Below are positions 37,192-51,175 of a stretch of DNA of 64,000 nucleotides, one piece after another; position 1 is the first letter of the stretch, and every line of letters begins with the position of its first letter. Position numbers and translations under genes: made by a program. This DNA comes from Platycnemis pennipes (Eukaryota > Arthropoda > Insecta > Odonata > Platycnemididae). The notes below the pieces were generated by a model, which made no database searches, was not told the origin of the DNA, and worked only from the letters and a program-made list of their open reading frames with translations. Where the stretch lies: positions 149,528,746-149,592,745 of the forward strand of contig OW121846.1 in assembly GCA_933228895.1 (NCBI GenBank), given 5' to 3'.

Positions 37192-40100
37192 TGCAAACAA
37201 AGGCAACCTTGCCGACATAAAGAAAAACATTGAAAATTCTTGCATAATTTTTGCATGCAATGTAGGGTAATCTTGATGGCAACCTCAGCTTCTTATGTTG
37301 TTTTTTTCTATTAGCATCATAATCAAAACGTTTAAGGTGTTTGTAATGTTATCCGGGTGCAAACAAAGGCAACCTTGCCGACATAAACCAAAACATTGAA
37401 AATTCTTGCATAATTTTTGCATGCAATGTAGGGTAATCTTGATGGCAACCTCATCTCCTTATGTTGTTTTTTTTCCATTAGCATCATAATCAAAACGTTT
37501 AGGGTGTTTGTAATGTTATTCGGGTGCAAACAAAGGCAACCTTGCTGACATAAACCAAAACATTAAAAATTCATGCATAATTTTTTGGATGCAATGTAGG
37601 GTAACCTTGATGGCAACCTCAGCTTCTTATGTTGTTTTTTTCCATTAGCATCATAATCAAAACGTTTAAGGTGTTTCTTATGTTATTCGGGTGCAAACAA
37701 AGGCAACCTTGCCGACATAAACCAAAACATTGAAAATTCTTGCATAATTTTTTGGATGCAATGTAGGGTAACCTTGATGGCAACCTCAGCTTCTTATGTT
37801 GTTTTTTCCATTAGCATCATAATCAAAACGTTTAAGGTGTTTGTTATGTTAGTCGGGTGCAAACAAAGGCAACCTTGCTGATATAAACAAAACATTGAAA
37901 ATTCTTGCATAATTTTTTGGATGCAATGTAGGGTAACCTTGATGGCAACCTCAGCTTCTTATGTTTTTTTTTCCATTAGCATCATAATCAAAACGTTAAT
38001 GGTGTTTGTAATGTTATCCGGGTGCAAACAAAGGCAACCTTGCCGACATAAAGAAAAACATTGAAAATTCTTGCATAATTTTTGCATGCAATGTAGGGTA
38101 ATCTTGATGGCAACCTCAGCTTCTTATGTTGTTTTTTTCCATTAGCATCATAATCAAAACGTTTAAGGTGTTTGTAATGTTATCCGGGTGCAAACAAAGG
38201 CAACCTTGCTGACATAAACCAAAACATTGAAAATTCTTCAATAATTTTTCGGATGCAATGTAGGGTAACCTTGATGGCAACCTCATCTCCTTATGTTGTT
38301 TTTTTTCCATTAGCATCATATTCAAAACGTTTAGGGTGTTTGTAATGTTATTCGGGTGCAAACAAAGGCAACCTTGCTGACATAAACCAAAACATTAAAA
38401 ATTCATGCATAATTTTTTGGATGCAATGTAGGGTAACCTTGATGGCAACCTCAGCTTTTATGTTGTTTTTTTCCATTAGCATCATAATCAAAACGTTTAA
38501 GGTGTTTGTAATGTTATATTGGTGCAAACAAAGGCAACCTTGCTGACATAAACAAAAACATTGAAAATTCTTGCATAATTTTTTGGATGCAATGTAGGGT
38601 AACCTTGATGGCAACCTCAGCTTCTTATGTTGTTTTTTTCCATTAGCATCATAATCAAAACGTTTAAGGTGTTTGTAATGTTATCCGGGTGCAAACAAAG
38701 GCAACCTTGCTGACATAAACCAAAACATTGAAAATTCTTGCATAATTTTTTGGATACAATGTAGGGTAACCTTGATGGCAACCTCATCTCCTTATGTTGT
38801 TTTTTTCCATTAGCATCATAATCAAAACGTTAATGGTGTTTGTAATGTTATCCGGGTGCAAACAAAGGCAACCTTGCCGACATAAACAAAACCATTGAAA
38901 ATTCTTGCATAATTTTTTGGATGCAATGTAGGGTAACCTTGATAGCAACCTCAGCTTCTTATGTTTTTTTTTCCATTAGCATCATAATCAAAACGTTTAA
39001 GGTGTTTGTAATGTTATCCGGGTGCAAACAAAGGCAACCTTGCCGACAAAAACAAAAACATTGAAAATTCTTGCATAATTTGTGCATGGAATGTAGGGTA
39101 ATCTTGATGGCAACCTCAGCTTCTTATGTTGTTTTTTTCCATTAGCATCATAATCAAAACGTTAATGGTGTTTGTAATGTTATTCGGATGCAAACAAAGG
39201 CAACCTTGCCGACATAAAGAAAAACATTGAAAATTCTTGCATAATTTTTGCATGCAATGTAGGGTAATCTTGATGGCAACCTCAGCTTCTTATGTTGTTT
39301 TTTTCCATTAGCATCATAATCAAAACGTTTAGGGTGTTTGTAATGTTATTCGGGTGCAAACAAAGGCAACCTTGCTGACATAAACCAAAACATTGAAAAT
39401 TCTTCAATAATTTTTCGGATGCAATGTAGGGTAACCTTGATGGCAACCTCATCTCCTTATGTTGTTTTTTTTCCATTAGCATCATAATCAAAACGTTTAG
39501 GGTGTTTGTAATGTTATTCGGGTGCAAACAAAGGCAACCTTGCTGACATAAACCAAAACATTAAAAATTCATGCATAATTTTTTGGATGCAATGTAGGGT
39601 AACCTTGATGGCAACCTCAGCTTCTTATGTTGTTTTTTTCCATTAGCATCATAATCAAAACGTTTAAGGTGTTTCTTATGTTATTCGGGTGCAAACAAAG
39701 GCAACCTTGCCGACATAAACCAAAACATTGAAAATTCTTGCATAATTTTTTGGATGCAATGTAGGGTAACCTTGATGGCAACCTCAGCTTCTTATGTTGT
39801 TTTGTTCCATTAGCATCATAATCAAAACGTTTAAGGTGTTTGTAATGTTATCCGGGTGCAAACAAAGGCATCCTTGCTGACATAAACAAATACATTGAAA
39901 ATTCTTGCATAATTTTTTGGATGCAATGTAGGGTAACCTTGATGGCAACCTCAGCTTCTTATGTTGTTTTTTCCATTAGCATCATAATCAAAACGTTTAA
40001 GGTGTTTGTTATGTTAGTCGGGTGCAAACAAAGGCAACCTTGCTGACATAAACAAAAACATTGAAAATTCTTCAATAATTTTTTGGATGCAATGTAGGGT

Positions 40101-40853
40101 AACCTTAATGGCAACCTCAGCTTCTTATGTTGTTTTTTTCCATTAGCATCATAATCAAAACGTTTAAGGTGTTTGTAATGTTATTCGGGTGCAAACAAAG
40201 GCAACCTTGCTGACATAAATAAAAACATTGAAAATTCTTGCATTCTTTTTTGGATGCAATGTAGGTTAACCTTGATAGCAACCTCATCTCCTTATGTTGT
40301 TTTTTCCATTAGCATCATAATCAAAACGTTTAAGGTGTTTGTTATGTTAGTCGGGTGCAAACAAAGGCAACCTTGCTGACATAAACAAAAACATTGAAAA
40401 TTCTTCAATAATTTTTTGGATGCAATGTAGGGTAACCTTGATTGCAACCTCAGCTTCTTATGTTGTTTTTTTCCATTAGCATCAAAATCAAAACGTTTAA
40501 GGTGTTTGTAATGTTATCCGGGTGCAAACAAAGGCAACCTTGCTGACATAAACCAAAAAATTGAAAATTCTTGCATAATTTTTTGGATGCAATGTAGGGT
40601 AACCTTGATGGCAACCTCAGCTTCTTATGTTGTTTGTTTCCATTAGCATCATAATCAAAACGTTTAAGGTATTTGTAATGTTATCCGGGTGCAAACAAAG
40701 GCAACCTTGCTGACATAAACGAATACATTGAAAATTCTTGCATAATTTTTGCATGCTATGTAGGGTAATCTTGATGGCAACCTCAGCTTCTTATGTTGTT
40801 TTTTTCCATTAGCATCATAATCAAAACGTTTAAGGTGTTTGTAATGTTATATT
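37023..40853 (+). repeat. Higher-order unit 9 (23 monomers)
   Basis: First unit with the full right-domain set: CATATTCAAAACG at 38317, AGCTTTTATG (one base lost) at about 38453, GGATACAATG at about 38752, AAAACCATTG, ATTTGTGCATGG at about 39078, and GCATTCTTTT at about 40239. A second T-run monomer of landmark type (T-run at about 37966) lies inside it, but that monomer begins with GTCGGGTGC and CTGATATAAAC, so it is a hybrid and I did not use it as a boundary. Confidence 0.8.
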
Positions 40854-43800
40854 GGTGCAAACAAAGGCAACCTTGCTGACATAAACAAAAACATTGAAAA
40901 TTCTTGCATAATTTTTTGGATGCAATGTAGGGTAACCTTGATGGCAACCTCAGCTTCTTATGTTTTTTTTTCCATTAGCATCATAATCAAAACGTTAATG
41001 GTGTTTGTAATGTTATCCGGGTGCAAACAAAGGCAACCTTGCCGACATAAAGAAAAACATTGAAAATTCTTGCATAATTTTTGCATGCAATGTAGGGTAA
41101 CCTTGATGGCAACCTCATCTCCTTATGTTGTTTTTTTTCCATTAGCATCATAATCAAAACGTTTAGGGTGTTTGTAATGTTATTCGGGTGCAAACAAAGG
41201 CAACCTTGCTGACATAAACCAAAACATTAAAAATTCATGCATAATTTTTTGGATGCAATGTAGGGTAACCTTGATGGCAACCTCAGCTTCTTATGTTGTT
41301 TTTTTCCATTAGCATCATAATCAAAACGTTTAAGGTGTTTCTTATGTTATTCGGGTGCAAACAAAGGCAACCTTGCCGACATAAACCAAAACATTGAAAA
41401 TTCTTGCATAATTTTTTGGATGCAATGTAGGGTAACCTTGATGGCAACCTCAGCTTCTTATGTTGTTTTTTCCATTAGCATCATAATCAAAACGTTTAAG
41501 GTGTTTGTTATGTTAGTCGGGTGCAAACAAAGGCAACCTTGCTGATATAAACAAAACATTGAAAATTCTTGCATAATTTTTTGGATGCAATGTAGGGTAA
41601 CCTTGATGGCAACCTCAGCTTCTTATGTTTTTTTTTCCATTAGCATCATAACCAAAACGTTAATGGTGTTTGTAATGTTATCCGGGTGCAAACAAAGGCA
41701 ACCTTGCCGACATAAAGAAAAACATTGAAAATTCTTGCATAATTTTTGCATGCAATGTAGGGTAATCTTGATGGCAACCTCAGCTTCTTATGTTGTTTTT
41801 TTCCATTAGCATCATAATCAAAACGTTTAAGGTGTTTGTAATGTTATCCGGGTGCAAACAAAGGCAACCTTGCTGACATAAACCAAAACATTGAAAATTC
41901 TTCAATAATTTTTCGGATGCAATGTAGGGTAACCTTGATGGCAACCTCATCTCCTTATGTTGTTTTTTTTCCATTAGCATCATATTCAAAACGTTTAGGG
42001 TGTTTGTAATGTTATTCGGGTGCAAACAAAGGCAACCTTGCTGACATAAACCAAAACATTAAAAATTCATGCATAATTTTTTGGATGCAATGTAGGGTAA
42101 CCTTGATGGCAACCTCAGCTTTTATGTTGTTTTTTTCCATTAGCATCATAATCAAAACGTTTAAGGTGTTTGTAATGTTATATTGGTGCAAACAAAGGCA
42201 ACCTTGCTGACATAAACAAAAACATTGAAAATTCTTGCATAATTTTTTGGATGCAATGTAGGGTAACCTTGATGGCAACCTCAGCTTCTTATGTTGTTTT
42301 TTTCCATTAGCATCATAATCAAAACGTTTAAGGTGTTTGTAATGTTATCCGGGTGCAAACAAAGGCAACCTTGCTGACATAAACCAAAACATTGAAAATT
42401 CTTGCATAATTTTTTGGATACAATGTAGGGTAACCTTGATGGCAACCTCATCTCCTTATGTTGTTTTTTTCCATTAGCATCATAATCAAAACGTTAATGG
42501 TGTTTGTAATGTTATCCGGGTGCAAACAAAGGCAACCTTGCCGACATAAACAAAACCATTGAAAATTCTTGCATAATTTTTTGGATGCAATGTAGGGTAA
42601 CCTTGATAGCAACCTCAGCTTCTTATGTTTTTTTTTCCATTAGCATCATAATCAAAACGTTTAAGGTGTTTGTAATGTTATCCGGGTGCAAACAAAGGCA
42701 ACCTTGCCGACAAAAACAAAAACATTGAAAATTCTTGCATAATTTGTGCATGGAATGTAGGGTAATCTTGATGGCAACCTCAGCTTCTTATGTTGTTTTT
42801 TTCCATTAGCATCATAATCAAAACGTTAATGGTGTTTGTAATGTTATCCGGGTGCAAACAAAGGCAACCTTGCCGACATAAAGAAAAACATTGAAAATTC
42901 TTGCATAATTTTTGCATGCAATGTAGGGTAATCTTGATGGCAACCTCAGCTTCTTATGTTGTTTTTTTCCATTAGCATCATAATCAAAACGTTTAAGGTG
43001 TTTGTAATGTTATCCGGGTGCAAACAAAGGCAACCTTGCTGACATAAACCAAAACATTGAAAATTCTTCAATAATTTTTCGGATGCAATGTAGGGTAACC
43101 TTGATGGCAACCTCATCTCCTTATGTTGTTTTTTTTCCATTAGCATCATAATCAAAACGTTTAGGGTGTTTGTAATGTTATTCGTGTGCAAACAAAGGCA
43201 ACCTTGCTGACATAAACCAAAACATTAAAAATTCATGCATAATTTTTTGGATGCAATGTAGGGTAACCTTGATGGCAACCTCAGCTTCTTATGTTGTTTT
43301 TTTCCATTAGCATCATAATCAAAACGTTTAAGGTGTTTCTTATGTTATTCGGGTGCAAACAAAGGCAACCTTGCCGACATAAACCAAAACATTGAAAATT
43401 CTTGCATAATTTTTTGGATGCAATGTAGGGTAACCTTGATGGCAACCTCAGCTTCTTATGTTGTTTTGTTCCATTAGCATCATAATCAAAACGTTTAAGG
43501 TGTTTGTAATGTTATCCGGGTGCAAACAAAGGCATCCTTGCTGACATAAACAAATACATTGAAAATTCTTGCATAATTTTTTGGATGCAATGTAGGGTAA
43601 CCTTGATGGCAACCTCAGCTTCTTATGTTGTTTTTTCCATTAGCATCATAATCAAAACGTTTAAGGTGTTTGTTATGTTAGTCGGGTGCAAACAAAGGCA
43701 ACCTTGCTGACATAAACAAAAACATTGAAAATTCTTCAATAATTTTTTGGATGCAATGTAGGGTAATCTTAATGGCAACCTCAGCTTCTTATGTTGTTTT

Positions 43801-45515
43801 TTTCCATTAGCATCATAATCAAAACGTTTAAGGTGTTTCTTATGTTATTCGGGTGCAAACAAAGGCAACCTTGCTGACATAAATAAAAACATTGAAAATT
43901 CTTGCATTCTTTTTTGGATGCAATGTAGGTTAACCTTGATGGCAACCTCATCTCCTTATGTTGTTTTTTCCATTAGCATCATAATCAAAACGTTTAAGGT
44001 GTTTGTTATGTTAGTCGGGTGCAAACAAAGGCAACCTTGCTGACATAAACAAAAACATTGAAAATTCTTCAATAATTTTTTGGATGCAATGTAGGGTAAC
44101 CTTAATGGCAACCTCAGCTTCTTATGTTGTTTTTTTCCATTAGCATCATAATCAAAACGTTTAAGGTGTTTGTAATGTTATTCGGGTGCAAACAAAGGCA
44201 ACCTTGCTGACATAAACAAAAACATTGAAAATTCTTCAATAATTTTTTGGATGCAATGTAGGGTAACCTTAATGGCAACCTCAGCTTCTTATGTTGTTTT
44301 TTCCATTAGCATCATAATCAAAACGTTTAAGGTGTTTGTAATGTTATTCGGGTGCAAACAAAGGCATCCTTGCTGACATAAACAAATACATTGAAAATTC
44401 TTGCATAATTTTTTGGATGCAATGTAGGGTAACCTTGATTGCAACCTCAGCTTCTTATGTTGTTTTTTCCATTAGCATCATAATCAAAACGTTTAAGGTG
44501 TTTGTTATGTTAGTCGGGTGCAAACAAAGGCAACCTTGCTGACATAAACAAAAACATTGAAAATTCTTCAATAATTTTTTGGATGCAATGTAGGGTAACC
44601 TTAATGGCAACCTCAGCTTCTTATGTTGTTTTTTTCCATTAGCATCATAATCAAAACGTTTAAGGTGTTTGTAATGTTATTCGGGTGCAAACAAAGGCAA
44701 CCTTGCTGACATAAACCAAAACATTGAAAATTCTTCAATAATTTTTTGGATGCAATGTAGGGTAACCTTGATTGCAACCTCAGCTTCTTATGTTGTTTTT
44801 TTCCATTAGCATCAAAATCAAAACGTTTAAGGTGTTTGTAATGTTATTCGGATGCAAACAAAGGCAAACTTGCTGATATAAACAAAACATTGAAAATTCT
44901 TGCATAATTTTTTGGATGCAATGTAGGGTAACCTTGATGGCAACCTCAGCTTCTTATGTTGTTTTTTTCCATTAGCATCATAATCAAAACATTTAAGGTG
45001 TTTGTATTGTGATTCGGGTGCAAACAAAGGCAACCTTGCTGACAAAAACCAAAACATTGAAAATTCTTGCATAATTTTTGGATGCAATGTAGGGTAACCT
45101 TGATGGCAACCTCATCTCCTTATGTTGTTTTTTTCCATTAGCATCATAATGAAAACGTTTAAGGTGTTTGTAATGTTATTCGGATGCAAACAAAGGCAAC
45201 CTTGCTGACATAAACCAAAAAATTGAAAATTCTTGCATAATTTTTTGGATGCAATGTAGGGTAACCTTTATGGCAACCTCAGCTTCTTATGTTGTTTGTT
45301 TCCATTAGCATCATAATCAAAACGTTTAAGGTATTTGTAATGTTATCCGGGTGCAAACAAAGGCAACCTTGCTGACATAAACGAATACATTGAAAATTCT
45401 TGCATAATTTTTGCATGCTATGTAGGGTAATCTTGATGGCAACCTCAGCTTCTTATGTTGTTTTTTTCCATTAGCATCATAATCAAAACGTTTAAGGTGT
45501 TTGTAATGTTATATT
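40854..45515 (+). repeat. Higher-order unit 10 (28 monomers)
   Basis: Repeats the right-domain ladder of unit 9 at offset 3664 (CATATTCAAAACG at 41981). It has one monomer fewer at the start, because the CCGACATAAAG monomer is joined directly to CATCTCC at about 41.1 kb. Its tail carries extra copies of the TTCAATAA / CCTTAATGG subtype (43685, 44018, 44185, 44517). It then returns to CATCAAAATC, GGCAAACTTGC, CTGACAAAAACC and CATGCTATG before the next landmark. Confidence 0.8.
43685..44683 (+). repeat. Local expansion of the TTCAATAA / CCTTAATGG subtype
   Basis: Four of six consecutive monomers (starting 43685, 44018, 44185, 44517) combine TTCAATAA, which breaks the dyad, with CCTTAATGG or TCTTAATGG. 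They are interleaved with a GCATTCTTTT monomer at 43852 and an AGGCATCC monomer at 44351. Spacings are 333, 167 and 332 bp, so both dimer-like and single-monomer steps are present. The segment recurs at offset 5660 in unit 11 (49345 onward). Confidence 0.75.
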
Positions 45516-48500
45516 GGTGCAAACAAAGGCAACCTTGCTGACATAAACAAAAACATTGAAAATTCTTGCATAATTTTTTGGATGCAATGTAGGGTAACCT
45601 TGATGGCAACCTCAGCTTCTTATGTTTTTTTTTCCATTAGCATCATAATCAAAACGTTAATGGTGTTTGTAATGTTATCCGGGTGCAAACAAAGGCAACC
45701 TTGCTGACATAAACAAAAACATTGAAAATTCTTGCATAATTTTTGCATGCAAAATAAGGTAATCTTGGTGGCAACCTCAGCTTCTTATGTTGTTTTTTTC
45801 CATTAGCATCAAAATCAAAACGTTTAAGGTGTTTGTAATGTTATTCGGATGCAAACAAAGGCAACCTTGCTGATATAAACAAAAACATTGAAAATTCTTG
45901 CATAATTTTTTGGATGCAATGTAGGTTAACCCTGATGGCAACCTCATCTTCTCAAGTTGTTTTGTTCCATTAGCATCATAATCAAAACGTTTAAGGTGTT
46001 TCTTATGTTATTCGGGTGCAAACAAAGGCAACCTTGCCGACATAAACAAAAACGTTGAAAATTCTTGCATAATTTTTTGGATGCAATGTAGGGTAACCTT
46101 GATGGCAACCTCAGCTTCTTATGTTGTTTTTTTCCATTAGCAACATAATCAAAACGGTTAAGGTGTTTGTTATGTTATTTGGGTGCAAACAAAGGCAACC
46201 TTGCTGACATAAACCAAAACATTGAAAATTCTTGCATAATTTTTTGGATGCAATGTAGGTTAACCTTGATGGCAACCTCAGCTTCTTATGTTGTTTTTAT
46301 CCATTAGCATCATAATCAAAACGTTTAAGGTGTTTGTAATGTTATTCGGGTGCAAAAAAAGGCAACCTTGCTGACATAAACCAAAACATTGAAAATTCTT
46401 CAATAATTTTTTGGATGCAATGTAGGGTAACCTTGATTGCAACCTCAGCTTCTTATGTTGTTTTTTTCCATTAGCATCAAAATCAAAACGTTTAAGGTGT
46501 TTGTAATGTTATTCGGATGCAAACAAAGGCAAACTTGCTGATATAAACAAAACATTGAAAATTCTTGCATAATTTTTTGGATGCAATGTAGGGTAACCTT
46601 GATGGCAACCTCAGCTTCTTATGTTGTTTTTTTCCATTAGCATCATAATCAAAACATTTAAGGTGTTTGTATTGTGATTCGGGTGCAAACAAAGGCAACC
46701 TTGCTGACAAAAACCAAAACATTGAAAATTCTTGCATAATTTTTGGATGCAATGTAGGGTAACCTTGATGGCAACCTCATGTCCTTATGTTGTTTTTTTC
46801 CATTAGCATCATAATGAAAACGTTTAAGGTGTTTGTAATGTTATTCGGATGCAAACAAAGGCAACCTTGCTGACATAAACAAAAACATTGAAAATTCTTG
46901 CATAATTTTTGCATGCAAAATAAGGTAATCTTGGTGGCAACCTCAGCTTCTTATGTTGTTTTTTTCCATTAGCATCATAATCAAAACGTTTAAGGTGTTT
47001 GTAATGTTATCCGGGTGCAAACAAAGGCAACCTTGCTGACATAAACCAAAAAATTGAAAATTCTTGCATAATTTTTTGGATGCAATGTAGGGTAACCTTT
47101 ATGGCAACCTCAGCTTCTTATGTTGTTTTTTCCATTAGCATCATAATCAAAACGTTTAAGGTGTTTGTTATGTTAGTCGGGTGCAAACAAAGGCAACCTT
47201 GCTGATATAAACAAAACATTGAAAATTCTTGCATAATTTTTTGGATGCAATGTAGGGTAACCTTGATGGCAACCTCAGCTTCTTATGTTTTTTTTTCCAT
47301 TAGCATCATAACCAAAACGTTAATGGTGTTTGTAATGTTATCCGGGTGCAAACAAAGGCAACCTTGCCGACATAAAGAAAAACATTGAAAATTCTTGCAT
47401 AATTTTTGCATGCAATGTAGGGTAATCTTGATGGCAACCTCAGCTTCTTATGTTGTTTTTTTCCATTAGCATCATAATCAAAACGTTTAAGGTGTTTGTA
47501 ATGTTATCCGGGTGCAAACAAAGGCAACCTTGCTGACATAAACCAAAACATTGAAAATTCTTCAATAATTTTTCGGATGCAATGTAGGGTAACCTTGATG
47601 GCAACCTCATCTCCTTATGTTGTTTTTTTTCCATTAGCATCATATTCAAAACGTTTAGGGTGTTTGTAATGTTATTCGGGTGCAAACAAAGGCAACCTTG
47701 CTGACATAAACCAAAACATTAAAAATTCATGCATAATTTTTTGGATGCAATGTAGGGTAACCTTGATGGCAACCTCAGCTTTTATGTTGTTTTTTTCCAT
47801 TAGCATCATAATCAAAACGTTTAAGGTGTTTGTAATGTTATATTGGTGCAAACAAAGGCAACCTTGCTGACATAAACAAAAACATTGAAAATTCTTGCAT
47901 AATTTTTTGGATGCAATGTAGGGTAACCTTGATGGCAACCTCAGCTTCTTATGTTGTTTTTTTCCATTAGCATCATAATCAAAACGTTTAAGGTGTTTGT
48001 AATGTTATCCGGGTGCAAACAAAGGCAACCTTGCTGACATAAACCAAAACATTGAAAATTCTTGCATAATTTTTTGGATACAATGTAGGGTAACCTTGAT
48101 GGCAACCTCATCTCCTTATGTTGTTTTTTTCCATTAGCATCATAATCAAAACGTTAATGGTGTTTGTAATGTTATCCGGGTGCAAACAAAGGCAACCTTG
48201 CCGACATAAACAAAACCATTGAAAATTCTTGCATAATTTTTTGGATGCAATGTAGGGTAACCTTGATAGCAACCTCAGCTTCTTATGTTTTTTTTTCCAT
48301 TAGCATCATAATCAAAACGTTTAAGGTGTTTGTAATGTTATCCGGGTGCAAACAAAGGCAACCTTGCCGACAAAAACAAAAACATTGAAAATTCTTGCAT
48401 AATTTGTGCATGGAATGTAGGGTAATCTTGATGGCAACCTCAGCTTCTTATGTTGTTTTTTTCCATTAGCATCATAATCAAAACGTTAATGGTGTTTGTA

Positions 48501-51175
48501 ATGTTATCCGGGTGCAAACAAAGGCAACCTTGCCGACATAAAGAAAAACATTGAAAATTCTTGCATAATTTTTGCATGCAATGTAGGGTAATCTTGATGG
48601 CAACCTCAGCTTCTTATGTTGTTTTTTTCCATTAGCATCATAATCAAAACGTTTAAGGTGTTTGTAATGTTATCCGGGTGCAAACAAAGGCAACCTTGCT
48701 GACATAAACCAAAACATTGAAAATTCTTCAATAATTTTTCGGATGCAATGTAGGGTAACCTTGATGGCAACCTCATCTCCTTATGTTGTTTTTTTTCCAT
48801 TAGCATCATAATCAAAACGTTTAGGGTGTTTGTAATGTTATTCGTGTGCAAACAAAGGCAACCTTGCTGACATAAACCAAAACATTAAAAATTCATGCAT
48901 AATTTTTTGGATGCAATGTAGGGTAACCTTGATGGCAACCTCAGCTTCTTATGTTGTTTTTTTCCATTAGCATCATAATCAAAACGTTTAAGGTGTTTCT
49001 TATGTTATTCGGGTGCAAACAAAGGCAACCTTGCCGACATAAACCAAAACATTGAAAATTCTTGCATAATTTTTTGGATGCAATGTAGGGTAACCTTGAT
49101 GGCAACCTCAGCTTCTTATGTTGTTTTGTTCCATTAGCATCATAATCAAAACGTTTAAGGTGTTTGTAATGTTATCCGGGTGCAAACAAAGGCATCCTTG
49201 CTGACATAAACAAATACATTGAAAATTCTTGCATAATTTTTTGGATGCAATGTAGGGTAACCTTGATGGCAACCTCAGCTTCTTATGTTGTTTTTTCCAT
49301 TAGCATCATAATCAAAACGTTTAAGGTGTTTGTTATGTTAGTCGGGTGCAAACAAAGGCAACCTTGCTGACATAAACAAAAACATTGAAAATTCTTCAAT
49401 AATTTTTTGGATGCAATGTAGGGTAACCTTAATGGCAACCTCAGCTTCTTATGTTGTTTTTTTCCATTAGCATCATAATCAAAACGTTTAAGGTGTTTCT
49501 TATGTTATTCGGGTGCAAACAAAGGCAACCTTGCTGACATAAATAAAAACATTGAAAATTCTTGCATTCTTTTTTGGATGCAATGTAGGTTAACCTTGAT
49601 GGCAACCTCATCTCCTTATGTTGTTTTTTCCATTAGCATCATAATCAAAACGTTTAAGGTGTTTGTTATGTTAGTCGGGTGCAAACAAAGGCAACCTTGC
49701 TGACATAAACAAAAACATTGAAAATTCTTCAATAATTTTTTGGATGCAATGTAGGGTAACCTTAATGGCAACCTCAGCTTCTTATGTTGTTTTTTTCCAT
49801 TAGCATCATAATCAAAACGTTTAAGGTGTTTGTAATGTTATTCGGGTGCAAACAAAGGCAACCTTGCTGACATAAACAAAAACATTGAAAATTCTTCAAT
49901 AATTTTTTGGATGCAATGTAGGGTAACCTTAATGGCAACCTCAGCTTCTTATGTTGTTTTTTCCATTAGCATCATAATCAAAACGTTTAAGGTGTTTGTA
50001 ATGTTATTCGGGTGCAAACAAAGGCATCCTTGCTGACATAAACAAATACATTGAAAATTCTTGCATAATTTTTTGGATGCAATGTAGGGTAACCTTGATT
50101 GCAACCTCAGCTTCTTATGTTGTTTTTTCCATTAGCATCATGATCAAAACGTTTAAGGTGTTTGTTATGTTAGTCGGGTGCAAACAAAGGCAACCTTGCT
50201 GACATAAACAAAAACATTGAAAATTCTTCAATAATTTTTTGGATGCAATGTAGGGTAACCTTAATGGCAACCTCAGCTTCTTATGTTGTTTTTTTCCATT
50301 AGCATCATAATCAAAACGTTTAAGGTGTTTGTAATGTTATTCGGGTGCAAACAAAGGCAACCTTGCTGACATAAACCAAAACATTGAAAATTCTTCAATA
50401 ATTTTTTGGATGCAATGTAGGGTAACCTTGATTGCAACCTCAGCTTCTTATGTTGTTTTTTTCCATTAGCATCAAAATCAAAACGTTTAAGGTGTTTGTA
50501 ATGTTATTCGGATGCAAACAAAGGCAAACTTGCTGATATAAACAAAACATTGAAAATTCTTGCATAATTTTTTGGATGCAATGTAGGGTAACCTTGATGG
50601 CAACCTCAGCTTCTTATGTTGTTTTTTTCCATTAGCATCATAATCAAAACATTTAAGGTGTTTGTATTGTGATTCGGGTGCAAACAAAGGCAACCTTGCT
50701 GACAAAAACCAAAACATTGAAAATTCTTGCATAATTTTTGGATGCAATGTAGGGTAACCTTGATGGCAACCTCATCTCCTTATGTTGTTTTTTTCCATTA
50801 GCATCATAATGAAAACGTTTAAGGTGTTTGTAATGTTATTCGGATGCAAACAAAGGCAACCTTGCTGACATAAACCAAAAAATTGAAAATTCTTGCATAA
50901 TTTTTTGGATGCAATGTAGGGTAACCTTTATGGCAACCTCAGCTTCTTATGTTGTTTGTTTCCATTAGCATCATAATCAAAACGTTTAAGGTATTTGTAA
51001 TGTTATCCGGGTGCAAACAAAGGCAACCTTGCTGACATAAACGAATACATTGAAAATTCTTGCATAATTTTTGCATGCTATGTAGGGTAATCTTGATGGC
51101 AACCTCAGCTTCTTATGTTGTTTTTTTCCATTAGCATCATAATCAAAACGTTTAAGGTGTTTGTAATGTTATATT
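45516..51175 (+). repeat. Higher-order unit 11 (34 monomers, composite)
   Basis: The first 9-10 monomers match unit 8 at offset 10324. At about 47.12 kb, in the T-run of a monomer, the order switches from the unit 8 pattern (GTTGTTTGTTTCC) to that of unit 10 (GTTGTTTTTTCC, then GTCGGGTGC). From there it follows unit 10 at offset 5660 to its end (CATATTCAAAACG at 47641, GGATACAATG at about 48076). The unit 10 and unit 11 sequences are near-identical over about 4 kb by eye. Confidence 0.8.
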
